Shown here piece by piece: positions 1 to 7,041 of a stretch of 15,052 nt of DNA. Below the pieces are notes generated by a model. It saw nothing but the letters and a program-made list of their open reading frames with translations, did not search any database and was not told the DNA's origin. Within the stretch, counting starts at the first letter, position 1. Every line of letters begins with the position of its first letter. The DNA is from Kiritimatiellales bacterium (GTDB lineage: Bacteria > Verrucomicrobiota > Kiritimatiellia > Kiritimatiellales > Pontiellaceae): the NCBI GenBank assembly GCA_030630445.1, contig DAOVNC010000031.1, positions 1-15,052 on the forward strand, in the 5' to 3' direction. Made by a program: the position numbers and the translations under genes.

Positions 1-809
1 AGCACTACGAGCGGGCGCTTGAGATAGATGAAAAAGCCTATGGCTCTGACCATCCAAATGTCGCCGCGCGCCTTAACAGCTTGTCGCAGTTGCTACAAGC
101 CACGAATCGACTTGAAGAATCCGAACCGCTAATCCGCCGTGCACTAGAGATAGATAAAGCAAAACTTGGCGTCAACCACCCAAATATCGCAAGAGATCTC
201 AACAACCTGGCACTGCTACTACAGGAAACAAACCAGCTCGAAGAAGCAGAACAGTTGCATCGTCAGGCACTGTTAATTACCGAAGCCTGCTTTGGCCCAG
301 ACCATCCAAGCGTCTCTGCAGGCCTTAACAACCTAGCAGCAGTATTAAAGGACACCAACAGGCTAGCAGAAGCTGAACAGCTGGCACGCCGCGCACTGGA
401 TATCAACGAGAAAAATTTTGGCAAGGACCATCCAAGCATCGCGACTTCACTTAACAATCTAGCAATGCTTCTCAAGGCTACTAATCGTTATTCAGAGGCA
501 GAACCGCTATATCGCCGTGCCTTAGAAATTTCAGAGGCTAAGTTCGGTTGCTATCATCCAAACGTCGCAATTCATCTCAATAATTTAGCAGTCCTTCTGG
601 AAAGCTCCACAGACAAGACGGAAGAAGCAGAATCATTGATGAGAAGGCACCTGATTATACTCCACCAATTTGGCTCATCTTCTGGGTACGAACACCTCCA
701 CATGCGCGATGCTATTGGAAACTATGCCGGACTTCTTAAAGGCATGGGGTATGACGAGGATCGAATCAAACAACGGCTCTCCGAAATTTTAAATCCCGAG
801 AATACGTAA
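1..809 (+). CDS. TPR-repeat protein, kinesin-light-chain type (5'-truncated by window)
   Basis: This is the C-terminal part of a tetratricopeptide-repeat protein. The reading frame (codons from base 3) is open to the window edge, so the true start lies outside; the TTG at 81 is internal, because the preceding residues already form a repeat. About 268 residues are visible. They hold five 42-residue units beginning with L-N-N-L-A (codons at 72, 198, 324, 450 and 576). Each carries the T-N-R...E-A-E-x-L-x-R-R-A-L-E-I and F-G-x-D-H-P signature of TPR_10/TPR_12 (kinesin light chain-like) repeats. Before them is a partial unit, after them a degenerate helix pair. The last unit has a small insertion (S-S-T-D-K). 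Such repeats form a superhelical protein-binding scaffold and are often fused to NB-ARC, CHAT or protease domains, but no effector domain is visible here, so the role is unknown. The gene is clearly more AT-rich than the genes to its right. Confidence 0.85.
   Translation, partial: HYERALEIDEKAYGSDHPNVAARLNSLSQLLQATNRLEESEPLIRRALEIDKAKLGVNHPNIARDLNNLALLLQETNQLEEAEQLHRQALLITEACFGPDHPSVSAGLNNLAAVLKDTNRLAEAEQLARRALDINEKNFGKDHPSIATSLNNLAMLLKATNRYSEAEPLYRRALEISEAKFGCYHPNVAIHLNNLAVLLESSTDKTEEAESLMRRHLIILHQFGSSSGYEHLHMRDAIGNYAGLLKGMGYDEDRIKQRLSEILNPENT
72..701 (+). repeat. 126-bp coding tandem repeat (TPR units)
   Basis: Five direct repeats with an exact 126-bp spacing between the leucine codons that open each unit (72, 198, 324, 450, 576). 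They encode 42-residue TPR units. The units are diverged at DNA level but share near-constant stretches coding L-N-N-L-A, T-N-R and D-H-P. An incomplete unit precedes base 72, so the array continues beyond the window. Confidence 0.85.
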
Positions 810-813
810 TACG

Positions 814-830
814 CATTACTCGTTACGCCC
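814..830. other. 23-bp convergent spacer next to a small inverted repeat
   Basis: The TPR gene (+) and pntB (-) end tail to tail with 23 bases between their stop codons. The run ACGTAATACGCATTAC crosses the TPR stop and contains a 5-bp inverted repeat, GTAAT/ATTAC, with a 4-base loop. It is followed by the related string TCGTTACG. There is no T-tract on either strand, so this is at best a weak bidirectional 3' structure. Confidence 0.25.
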
Positions 831-832
831 GC

Positions 833-2212
833 CTATAACTCCATCACGGCGCGGTTGAGGTTTTGGAGAACGGCTTTGGCATCGCCGAAAAGCATCAACG
901 TGTTGTCGTTGATGAAGAGCTGGTTCGGGATGCCGGCAAAGCCGGGGCTGAGGCTGCGCTTGATGACGATCACTGTACGCGACTTGTCGACTTCGAGGAT
1001 CGGCATGCCGTAGATCGGGCTGGACGGGTCGTCGCGCGCGGCGGGGTTGGTGACGTCGTTCGCGCCGAGTACGATGGTGACATCGGTCTGCGAAAACTCG
1101 GGATTGATATGGTCCATCTCGACGAGCTTGTCGTACGGCACCTCGGCCTCGGCGAGCAGCACGTTCATGTGGCCGGGCATGCGGCCCGCCACGGGATGGA
1201 TGGCGAATTTAACGTCGACGCCGCGCTTTCCAAGCAGCTCGGCCAGCTCTTGCGTAACGTGCTGGGCCTGGGCGACGGCCAAGCCGTAGCCGGGGGCGAA
1301 GATGACCTTTTGTGCGTTTTCGAGCAACATGGCGACTTCTTCCGCGCCACAACTTTTTACCTTTCCTTCATAGAATTCCTTGCCGGGGATGGAGGCCATT
1401 TGTTCATCGCTGACCATTGCGCCGCCAAAGAGGACGGAACCGAGCGAGCGGTTCATCGCCTTGCACATGATCTGGCTGAGAATGATGCCGGAGGCTCCGA
1501 CCAGTGCACCGCTGATAATCAAACCATAGTTGTTCAGCACAAATCCGGTGGCCGCAGCCGCAAGGCCGGAGTAGGAATTGAGTAGCGCAATCACCACGGG
1601 CATGTCCGCCCCGCCAATAGCGATGACCAACAGGATTCCCAGCCCGAGCGCCACCACTGAAAGCGCAAAGAGATAAATCCCGCCACCGACTGGATTGCCG
1701 ATAAACAGAATGGCCAGCACCAGAATGGCCAGCACCAGTCCCGCGCGCCAGAGGCCTTGGTTCGTCAGCTTCATCGCCTTGTCGGCATAGCCTTGAAGCT
1801 TGGCCCACGCCACAACGCTGCCCGTCAGCGTAACGGCTCCGATGAGCGCGCTCAGCACCAGCGCAATCGCCCAGGACATGCTTCCTCCCGAAACGATGAT
1901 ATGGGTCGACAGGGCAACCACGAGCGAAGCCGCGCCGCCAAACCCATTGAAGATGGCCACCATCTCCGGCATCTGCGTCATTTGAACCCGCTTCGCCATG
2001 ATGGCGCCAATCGCCGATCCCACGATGATACCGGCGATGATCCACGTATAGCTCATCACCCCTTTGTCGAGGAGGGTCGCCACAATCGCAATGAGCATGC
2101 CCACGGCTCCGAGCAGGTTTCCCCGCGGCGCGCTCCGGGGCGAACCCAAACCCTTCAAACCCAGGATAAAGAGAACCGCGGAAACCAGATAGGCTAGATT
2201 AATCCATTCCAT
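833..2212 (-). CDS. pntB: NAD(P) transhydrogenase subunit beta (PntB)
   Basis: Membrane subunit of the proton-translocating transhydrogenase. The complex transfers hydride from NADH to NADP+, using the proton gradient to make NADPH. At 459 residues it is close to the usual size (about 460). The first two thirds are a string of hydrophobic helices (domain II), with V-A-L-L-N-S-Y-S-G-L-A-A-A type motifs in the middle. The last ~170 residues are the soluble NADP(H)-binding domain III. It contains P-G-Y-G-L-A-V-A-Q-A-Q (first Gly about residue 308), H-P-V-A-G-R-M-P-G-H-M-N-V-L-L and G-A-N-D-V-T-N-P-A-A. The ATG at 2210-2212 lies only 3 nt after the pntAB stop, so translation is probably coupled; an A/G-rich stretch with GGGG precedes it. 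It is the last gene of the pntAA-pntAB-pntB operon. Family assignment is very secure. Confidence 0.97.
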   Translation of the reverse strand: MEWINLAYLVSAVLFILGLKGLGSPRSAPRGNLLGAVGMLIAIVATLLDKGVMSYTWIIAGIIVGSAIGAIMAKRVQMTQMPEMVAIFNGFGGAASLVVALSTHIIVSGGSMSWAIALVLSALIGAVTLTGSVVAWAKLQGYADKAMKLTNQGLWRAGLVLAILVLAILFIGNPVGGGIYLFALSVVALGLGILLVIAIGGADMPVVIALLNSYSGLAAAATGFVLNNYGLIISGALVGASGIILSQIMCKAMNRSLGSVLFGGAMVSDEQMASIPGKEFYEGKVKSCGAEEVAMLLENAQKVIFAPGYGLAVAQAQHVTQELAELLGKRGVDVKFAIHPVAGRMPGHMNVLLAEAEVPYDKLVEMDHINPEFSQTDVTIVLGANDVTNPAARDDPSSPIYGMPILEVDKSRTVIVIKRSLSPGFAGIPNQLFINDNTLMLFGDAKAVLQNLNRAVMEL

Positions 2213-2215
2213 GGC

Positions 2216-2491
2216 CTACCCCTTTTTCCTTTTGAACATCTGCAACATGCGGTCGGTGACCATGAAGCCGCCGACAATATTGATCATGGCCAGCGCCACC
2301 GCCACGAAACCAAGAAGATTGGCCAGCCACGGAACCTCGATGGCCCCGGCGCAGATAATCGCACCAATCACCGCAATGCCCGAGATGGCATTCGAGCCGC
2401 TCATCAGGGGGGTGTGCAGAGTGGGTGGAACCTTGGTAATCACTTCGTAGCCGATAAATACGGCCAAGACAAAAATAATGAGTGCTTCCAC
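2216..2491 (-). CDS. pntAB: NAD(P) transhydrogenase alpha subunit, membrane part (PntAB)
   Basis: A 91-residue protein of three hydrophobic segments (about residues 2-18, 28-47 and 53-78). It corresponds to the C-terminal membrane part of the E. coli PntA chain. It carries the family motif P-L-M-S-G-S-N-A-I-S-G-I and ends in a basic tail (F-K-R-K-K-G). With PntB it forms the proton-conducting domain II. The alpha chain is therefore split into PntAA and PntAB, as in Rhodospirillum rubrum, rather than fused. The start is GTG (2489-2491), chosen because AAGGAG lies 7 nt upstream and the stop of pntAA is 2 nt upstream. The Shine-Dalgarno sequence is embedded in the last codons of pntAA, which points to translational coupling. 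Confidence 0.95.
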   Translation of the reverse strand: MEALIIFVLAVFIGYEVITKVPPTLHTPLMSGSNAISGIAVIGAIICAGAIEVPWLANLLGFVAVALAMINIVGGFMVTDRMLQMFKRKKG

Positions 2492-2493
2492 AG

Positions 2494-3636
2494 CTATTCT
2501 CCTTTTTGTTCCATGAGCGGCTTGATCATTTCATGCACCACCTGCCCATCGTGCACCAGCAGCGAGCCCTTCACGATTTCGTCTTCGAGGTCGATGGAAA
2601 ACTCCCCTTCCTTGACCATGTTAAGCAGGAAGGTGGTGATGTTCTTGGCGAAGAGCTGCGAAGCATGCACGGACGAGCGTGAAGGGTAGTCGGTGTAGCC
2701 GACAATCCGGACCCCGTGCTTTTCGACGATCTCGTTGGCCACCGCCCCTTCGGTATTTCCGCCGCGCTCGGCGGCGAGGTCGACGATCACAGAGCCGGGT
2801 TGCATCGCTTGCAGCATCTCGTCGGTAATCAGCACCGGCGCCTGCTTTCCGGGAATCGCGGCGGTGGTGACGACCACATCGACCGTCGCCACCTTGGCTT
2901 TCATCTGCTCCTGTTGCTTTTTGTAGAAATCGTCCGACTGCGCCTTGGCATAGCCACCCGCGCCTTCGGCATCTTCGGTTTCGAGGTCGAATTCGATAAA
3001 CTTGGCACCGACGCTTTCGACCTGCTCCTTCACGGCCGGACGGGTATCGTAGGCCTCGACCACCGCGCCGAGGCGCTTGGCGGTGGCGATGGCCATCAGT
3101 CCGGCGACGCCCGCACCAATCACAAATACCTTGGCCGGCGTAATCGTACCGGCGGAGGTCATCAGCATCGGGAAATATTTGGGGAGCAGTTCCGCCGCCT
3201 CGATCACCGCGCGGTAGCCGGCGATCGCCGCCATCGAGCTGAGCACATCCATGCTCTGCGCCCGGGAGATGCGCGGCACGAATTCGAGTCCAAACCCACT
3301 GATTTTCCTGGCGGCAAGCTGCTCCATCAAATCGAGTCTGAAAAAGGCATCCATCAAACAGATCAGCGTGGTGCCGTCGCGCAGTTTTTCCACTTCGCCG
3401 GATTCTGGCGGGCGAACCTTGAAAAGGATATCGGCGGATTGATAAAGCGCATCGGCGGTGGGGGCAATCTTCGCCCCGGCCTCTTCATAGGCCTTGTCGT
3501 CGTAGAAGCAACCCGCGCCGGCACCGCTCTCCACCACCACCTCCAGCCCGGCCTTGACGAGTGCCGAAATGGACGAGGGAATCAGGGCCACCCGGTTTTC
3601 CCCGGATAGGATTTCTTTCGGAACCGCAATCAACAT
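2494..3636 (-). CDS. pntAA: NAD(P) transhydrogenase alpha subunit, NAD-binding part (PntAA)
   Basis: Soluble domain I of the proton-translocating transhydrogenase, which binds NAD(H). It is related to alanine dehydrogenase. The 380 residues match the ~380 of split PntAA proteins. Visible motifs are the N-terminal P-K-E-I-L-S-G-E-N-R-V-A-L-I-P; the Rossmann glycines V-I-G-A-G-V-A-G-L (first Gly about residue 174) followed by Y-D-T-R-P; V-V-V-T-T-A-A-I-P-G-K-Q-A-P; and the C-terminal Y-T-D-Y-P-S-R motif. The ATG at 3634-3636 is preceded by a GAAAGGTG Shine-Dalgarno. The gene opens the pntAA-pntAB-pntB operon and lies about 40 nt downstream of a strong promoter. The upstream same-strand mannosidase gene ends 186 bp away, and hairpins separate them, so the pnt operon is probably an independent transcription unit. 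Confidence 0.96.
   Translation of the reverse strand: MLIAVPKEILSGENRVALIPSSISALVKAGLEVVVESGAGAGCFYDDKAYEEAGAKIAPTADALYQSADILFKVRPPESGEVEKLRDGTTLICLMDAFFRLDLMEQLAARKISGFGLEFVPRISRAQSMDVLSSMAAIAGYRAVIEAAELLPKYFPMLMTSAGTITPAKVFVIGAGVAGLMAIATAKRLGAVVEAYDTRPAVKEQVESVGAKFIEFDLETEDAEGAGGYAKAQSDDFYKKQQEQMKAKVATVDVVVTTAAIPGKQAPVLITDEMLQAMQPGSVIVDLAAERGGNTEGAVANEIVEKHGVRIVGYTDYPSRSSVHASQLFAKNITTFLLNMVKEGEFSIDLEDEIVKGSLLVHDGQVVHEMIKPLMEQKGE
2499..2504 (-). promoter_or_regulatory. RBS of pntAB, inside the end of pntAA
   Basis: AAGGAG on the minus strand, 7 nt before the GTG start of pntAB and overlapping the last codons of pntAA. It fixes the GTG as the start codon and suggests coupled translation of the two subunits. 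Confidence 0.7.
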
Positions 3637-3680
3637 AGCATCACCTTTCGGGTAATATTCGTTTGGACAATGTTGATCGG

Positions 3681-3709
3681 CTTATACGGGTATCTCAACA
3701 GGCTGTCAA
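3681..3709 (-). promoter_or_regulatory. Sigma70-type promoter of the pnt operon
   Basis: On the minus strand, a perfect TTGACA -35 box (3704-3709) is followed after exactly 17 bp by a TATAAG -10 box (3681-3686), one mismatch from consensus. Transcription would start near 3674 and leave a leader of about 37 nt before pntAA. Position, orientation and spacing all fit. No operator-like palindrome overlaps it, so expression may be constitutive. Confidence 0.75.
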
Positions 3710-3777
3710 GGTATCTTGTGGCAGTACCCTCTGCGCGAGCTGGCAGGAGGACTCGGGGGCGTTCCGCTGGTGTGCAT

Positions 3778-3821
3778 GGGTCGCAAAGGCCTGCGACCCT
3801 CCTCCAGTGGAATTTGTCCAC
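3778..3821 (-). terminator. Two tandem hairpins after the GH38 gene
   Basis: The minus-strand stop of the mannosidase gene (3823-3825) is followed almost at once by a 5-bp hairpin (3807-3821, GTGGA/TCCAC, 5-nt loop). A perfect 8-bp hairpin comes next (3778-3799, GGGTCGCA/TGCGACCC, 6-nt loop). No U-tract follows on the minus strand, so this is not a textbook intrinsic terminator. It may end or stabilise the mannosidase transcript, or be a dispersed palindromic repeat. Confidence 0.4.
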
Positions 3822-3822
3822 A

Positions 3823-6800
3823 TCATCCTTGCGGGACGAGGCGGAGGGTTTTGATCTGAAAGGGGGCGAGGTCGAAGTGCACTTTGCTCCCGGTGATTTC
3901 GAGGGATTGTTGGTTGTTTTCGTGCAGATCGGTTTCGTGGCAGGCGGCGAGGTCGAAGGCGGTGGCCAAGGTGACGGGACCGCGGCAGCGGTTGGCTTCG
4001 TAGAGCCGCACGATGAGGCCGTTGCCGTCGCGGGCCTGCTTGATGGTTTCGATGACGACATTGGCGCGGTCGGCGCATACCAAGGAGCCAGTGGCCGAGG
4101 TCGTTGCAGACGGATGCACGATGAGCGGGTTGTTGAACGCGTAGGCACGGCGGATGGTTTCCATGCCGAGGGGGCCGGCATGGGATAGCAGCGCATAGGC
4201 AAAGCGGTGCTGACCCTGATCGGCATCGGGGTCGGGCATGGTGGGGCTTCGCAGCAGGGTGATGCGCAGGATGTTGTCCTTGATGTCGTGGCCATATTTG
4301 CAGTCGTTGAGCAGGCTGACGCCATAGTCACTCTCACTCAGGTCGACCCATTTCTGGGCGCAGACCTCGAAGCGCGCCCAGTCCCAGCTGGTGTTGTGGT
4401 GGGTGGGTCGCTGCACATTGCCCCACTGGATTTCGTAGGTGGCGAAGGTGGCGTGGATATCGACGGGAAAGGCGGCCTTGAGCAACACGTGCTTTTCGCG
4501 CCAGTCGACCTCGGTGTCGAAATGAATTTCGGGCGAGTTGTGGTTTAGGCTGATGCGCTGGGTGATGGTGCTGTTGAGCAGGGTTCGCTCGATTTCAAGG
4601 GTGGCCCGCAGCGGCCCGGTTTCGAGCACGGTGATCGAGTGGGCGGGTTCGGGGATCCACATTTTTTCGGCGTAGAAGATATCGATGTCCCAGGCGTCCC
4701 AATCCACGGGGCGATCCTCAAAGGCTTGGAGCTGGTTGCCAATGGCGTCTTTGGCGAGCACCTGCCGCTGGTTGGTTTTGTCGTAGATCCCGATGATGTC
4801 GCCTTGGTCGTTAAACTGCACCTTGACGTATCGGTTTTCCAGTAGGCGTTCGGAAACCTCCAGCACAGAATCGGAGGGCAAGCTGGAAACGGTAAGCGGT
4901 TGAATGCTGTATCCCTTGATTTCGCCGAAGTCGATGAGGGTTCCTTCGGCGGTTTGCTGAGTGGTCAGTGCTTCGTCGGCTGGAAGGGTTCCGTTCCACA
5001 GGGCAGGATCGTTGCGGGGAAAGGAGGTTGGATTGGCCACGAGCAGGCCGGCGGCGCCTTGCGGGGCGAGCGCCTCGAGTGCTGCCCTTTTAAGAGTGGT
5101 TGCGATCTCTTCAATCTGTGCGTATTGCCGCAACGAGTCGTCGTATACCTCGGCGACGCTCGACCCCGGAATAATGTCGTGAAACTGGTTGAGGCAAACG
5201 AGCTTCCAGACTTCGTCGAATTCGGCGTGGGGATACGAGTAGCCGGGGTTGGAAAGGGAGGCCAGAGCGGCGAGCCATTCAGCGTCGTGGAGGGCGAACT
5301 CGGATTTGCGGTTGGCTTTCTTGTTGCGGGCCTGGGTGGTGTAGGTGCCCCGGTGGCCTTCGAGATAGAGTTCGCCATTCCAGATGGGTAGGTGGTCGCC
5401 GCAGCTTCGTTCCAGCTTTTTGAAGAAATCGATAGCCTTGCCGGGACGCACCTGCGGCATGGCCGGAAAGTGCTTGGTTTCGGCAATGTTTTCGAGCATC
5501 TCGCGGGTGGGGCCTCCGCCGCCGTCGCCATGCCCGTAGCAGGTCATCAGTTCGCTGTGGCAATCCTTTTGCTTGCAGTTGGTCCAGGTGTTGAGGAGTT
5601 CCTCGGGGGTAGCCATGCCGTTGTAGGTGACCCATCCGCCGCCGGTGGTGGTTCCGAGGTGGGTCAGCACGCGGGTGCCGTCGAGCCCCTGCCACTCGAA
5701 GGTGTCGAAGGGCATTTGGTTGTAGCGGTTCCAAGACATCTTGGTGGTGAAAAAATAGTCGAGCCCGGCCTGCTTCATGAGCTGCGGCAGGTTGCAGGCA
5801 TAGCCGAACACATCCGGCAGCCAGAGTACGGGCGACTCGGCCCCCTCGCCGAAGTGCTCGGCGAAAAACGCCCGCCCCAGCGTAAACTGCCGAACCAGCG
5901 ACTCCGCCCCGGTTATGTTGCAGTCGGCCTCGACCCACATGCCTCCGATGGGTTCCCAGCGGCCCTGCCCCACCCTTTCCTTTATCCGCTCGAAGAGTTC
6001 TGGATAGTCCGTCCTGACATAGTCGTATAGCTGCGGCTGGCTCTGCGTAAAGACATAGTCGTCGAACTCGTCCATGAGAGCCATCACCGTGTGGAACGAG
6101 CGCCCGCATTTCCTGCGCGTCTGCGCCAAGGGCCAAAGCCAAGCCACGTCGATGTGCGTGTGGCCGATGGCGGTGACGTTGACATCGAGTGGCGCTCCCG
6201 CAATGGCCAGTCCGTCGCGGAGCGCTTGATGCGCGGCGGGGATGCTCGCATAAAAGGCATCACCGAAAGGCTCCCGCAGATCGAGGCACCCAAAGGCATG
6301 ATCGAGGGCGTTGAGAATCCGTTCGTTGGCCGGGTCGTTTTTATCAATCGCCTCGGCGGCCCCGATGGCCACCCGCACGGCGGCCACAAAGTCGCGCGTC
6401 GGCGTATCGATCACCACCAGATGGCACTCCTCCATAAAGAGCTTTTGCTTGGGTTCGCGGTCATAGAAACCCCACCGCCCCGTGTAGCCGTCCAAGGCAA
6501 GCTGATGTTTCTGGCCGTCGCGGAAGCCGTCGGGCAGGCTGACAACCTGATGAAAATTGTCCAGCCCGGCCAGCGGCTTTCCATCGATATGAACCAACGC
6601 CTCGGGGTGGCAGAAGTCCCAGCCGGGCACCTGCCCAATGTTGAATGCAATAGCGACAGGACCGCCCTCCCCCCACCCTTCGGGAACGGTGAAGTGGCTC
6701 CGGAGCGTAAAGTCGCTGCGCCATCCGCCCCAATAGCTTCCCGGCTCGATGCGTGGCCAGCCCGAGTCGTCCACATCGGTTCCGGTGTGTCCCCGCTCGT

Positions 6801-6924
6801 CAGAGCCGTCGTGCAGGCAGAAGCCGAAAGGGGCAAGCGGCAACTTTTCGCGATGGATCAGCGGCTCGATAAGCCGCAGCCGGATTTCAAGCTTCTTGCG
6901 GGTCAGGCGCTGGTCGTGTCTCAT
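3823..6924 (-). CDS. GH38 alpha-mannosidase, cytoplasmic
   Basis: Retaining zinc-dependent exo-alpha-mannosidase of 1033 residues, of the Ams1/MAN2C1-like branch by its length and long N-terminal beta domain. The catalytic part starts near residue 250. The zinc ligands expected for GH38 are visible: His257 and Asp259 in G-H-T-H-I-D-V-A-W, the nucleophile Asp371 in L-W-L-P-D-V-F-G-Y, and His582 in N-Q-F-H-D-I-I-P-G-S-S. W-E-P-I-G-G-M-W-V-E-A-D (acid/base region) and the C-terminal beta-sandwich half are also present. The N-terminus is charged with no signal peptide, so it should act in the cytoplasm on imported oligosaccharides. The ATG at 6924 is preceded by AGGAG at a good distance. It is divergent from GH130 across 117 bp, which suggests shared regulation. 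The exact linkage specificity cannot be read from sequence. Confidence 0.93.
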   Translation of the reverse strand: MRHDQRLTRKKLEIRLRLIEPLIHREKLPLAPFGFCLHDGSDERGHTGTDVDDSGWPRIEPGSYWGGWRSDFTLRSHFTVPEGWGEGGPVAIAFNIGQVPGWDFCHPEALVHIDGKPLAGLDNFHQVVSLPDGFRDGQKHQLALDGYTGRWGFYDREPKQKLFMEECHLVVIDTPTRDFVAAVRVAIGAAEAIDKNDPANERILNALDHAFGCLDLREPFGDAFYASIPAAHQALRDGLAIAGAPLDVNVTAIGHTHIDVAWLWPLAQTRRKCGRSFHTVMALMDEFDDYVFTQSQPQLYDYVRTDYPELFERIKERVGQGRWEPIGGMWVEADCNITGAESLVRQFTLGRAFFAEHFGEGAESPVLWLPDVFGYACNLPQLMKQAGLDYFFTTKMSWNRYNQMPFDTFEWQGLDGTRVLTHLGTTTGGGWVTYNGMATPEELLNTWTNCKQKDCHSELMTCYGHGDGGGGPTREMLENIAETKHFPAMPQVRPGKAIDFFKKLERSCGDHLPIWNGELYLEGHRGTYTTQARNKKANRKSEFALHDAEWLAALASLSNPGYSYPHAEFDEVWKLVCLNQFHDIIPGSSVAEVYDDSLRQYAQIEEIATTLKRAALEALAPQGAAGLLVANPTSFPRNDPALWNGTLPADEALTTQQTAEGTLIDFGEIKGYSIQPLTVSSLPSDSVLEVSERLLENRYVKVQFNDQGDIIGIYDKTNQRQVLAKDAIGNQLQAFEDRPVDWDAWDIDIFYAEKMWIPEPAHSITVLETGPLRATLEIERTLLNSTITQRISLNHNSPEIHFDTEVDWREKHVLLKAAFPVDIHATFATYEIQWGNVQRPTHHNTSWDWARFEVCAQKWVDLSESDYGVSLLNDCKYGHDIKDNILRITLLRSPTMPDPDADQGQHRFAYALLSHAGPLGMETIRRAYAFNNPLIVHPSATTSATGSLVCADRANVVIETIKQARDGNGLIVRLYEANRCRGPVTLATAFDLAACHETDLHENNQQSLEITGSKVHFDLAPFQIKTLRLVPQG

Positions 6925-7041
6925 GGTCGGCTCCTATCGTATTGGAAGTCTGGAAGCGTAGCAAAAGAGCTTGATTCTTCAATGGTATTCTTCAAGGTGC
7001 AACGGTCGATTGCGGATGTTCTAAATTTACAGGAGAGACCG
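6925..7041. promoter_or_regulatory. Divergent GH38/GH130 intergenic region with 9-bp direct repeat
   Basis: This 117-bp region must hold the promoters of both the GH38 gene (-) and the GH130-esterase operon (+). It is much more AT-rich than the flanking genes. It contains the 9-mer ATTCTTCAA twice (6974-6982 and 6987-6995), start to start 13 bp, which is a candidate binding site. On the plus strand an extended -10-like TGGTATTCT (6983-6991) overlaps the second copy, but no good -35 is present. On the minus strand TTGCAC followed by AAGAAT after 17 bp is a weak promoter match. Function is inferred from position only. Confidence 0.35.
7031..7037 (+). promoter_or_regulatory. RBS deciding the GH130 start
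   Basis: AGGAGAG precedes the ATG at 7042 by 4 nt (6 nt from the AGGAG core). It shows that the enzyme starts here, although the frame is open nearly 1 kb further upstream, antisense to the mannosidase gene. Confidence 0.75.

Noticed and set aside
863..1585. Long plus-strand frames antisense to pntB, pntAA and the symporter
   Set aside because: They are rich in H, G, R and V, as expected for the complement of GC-rich genes; the minus-strand proteins are unmistakable.
3630..4337. 235-codon minus-strand frame overlapping the GH38 3' end and pntAA start
   Set aside because: It is a Pro/Ser/Thr-rich shadow of the GH38 frame with no ribosome site or family resemblance, and it crosses the pnt promoter.
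6091..7041. In-frame open extension of the GH130 frame nearly 1 kb upstream of 7042
   Set aside because: It runs antisense through the GH38 gene, has no family similarity, and a clear AGGAGAG-ATG start lies at 7042. It is open because of GC-rich codon use on the opposite strand.
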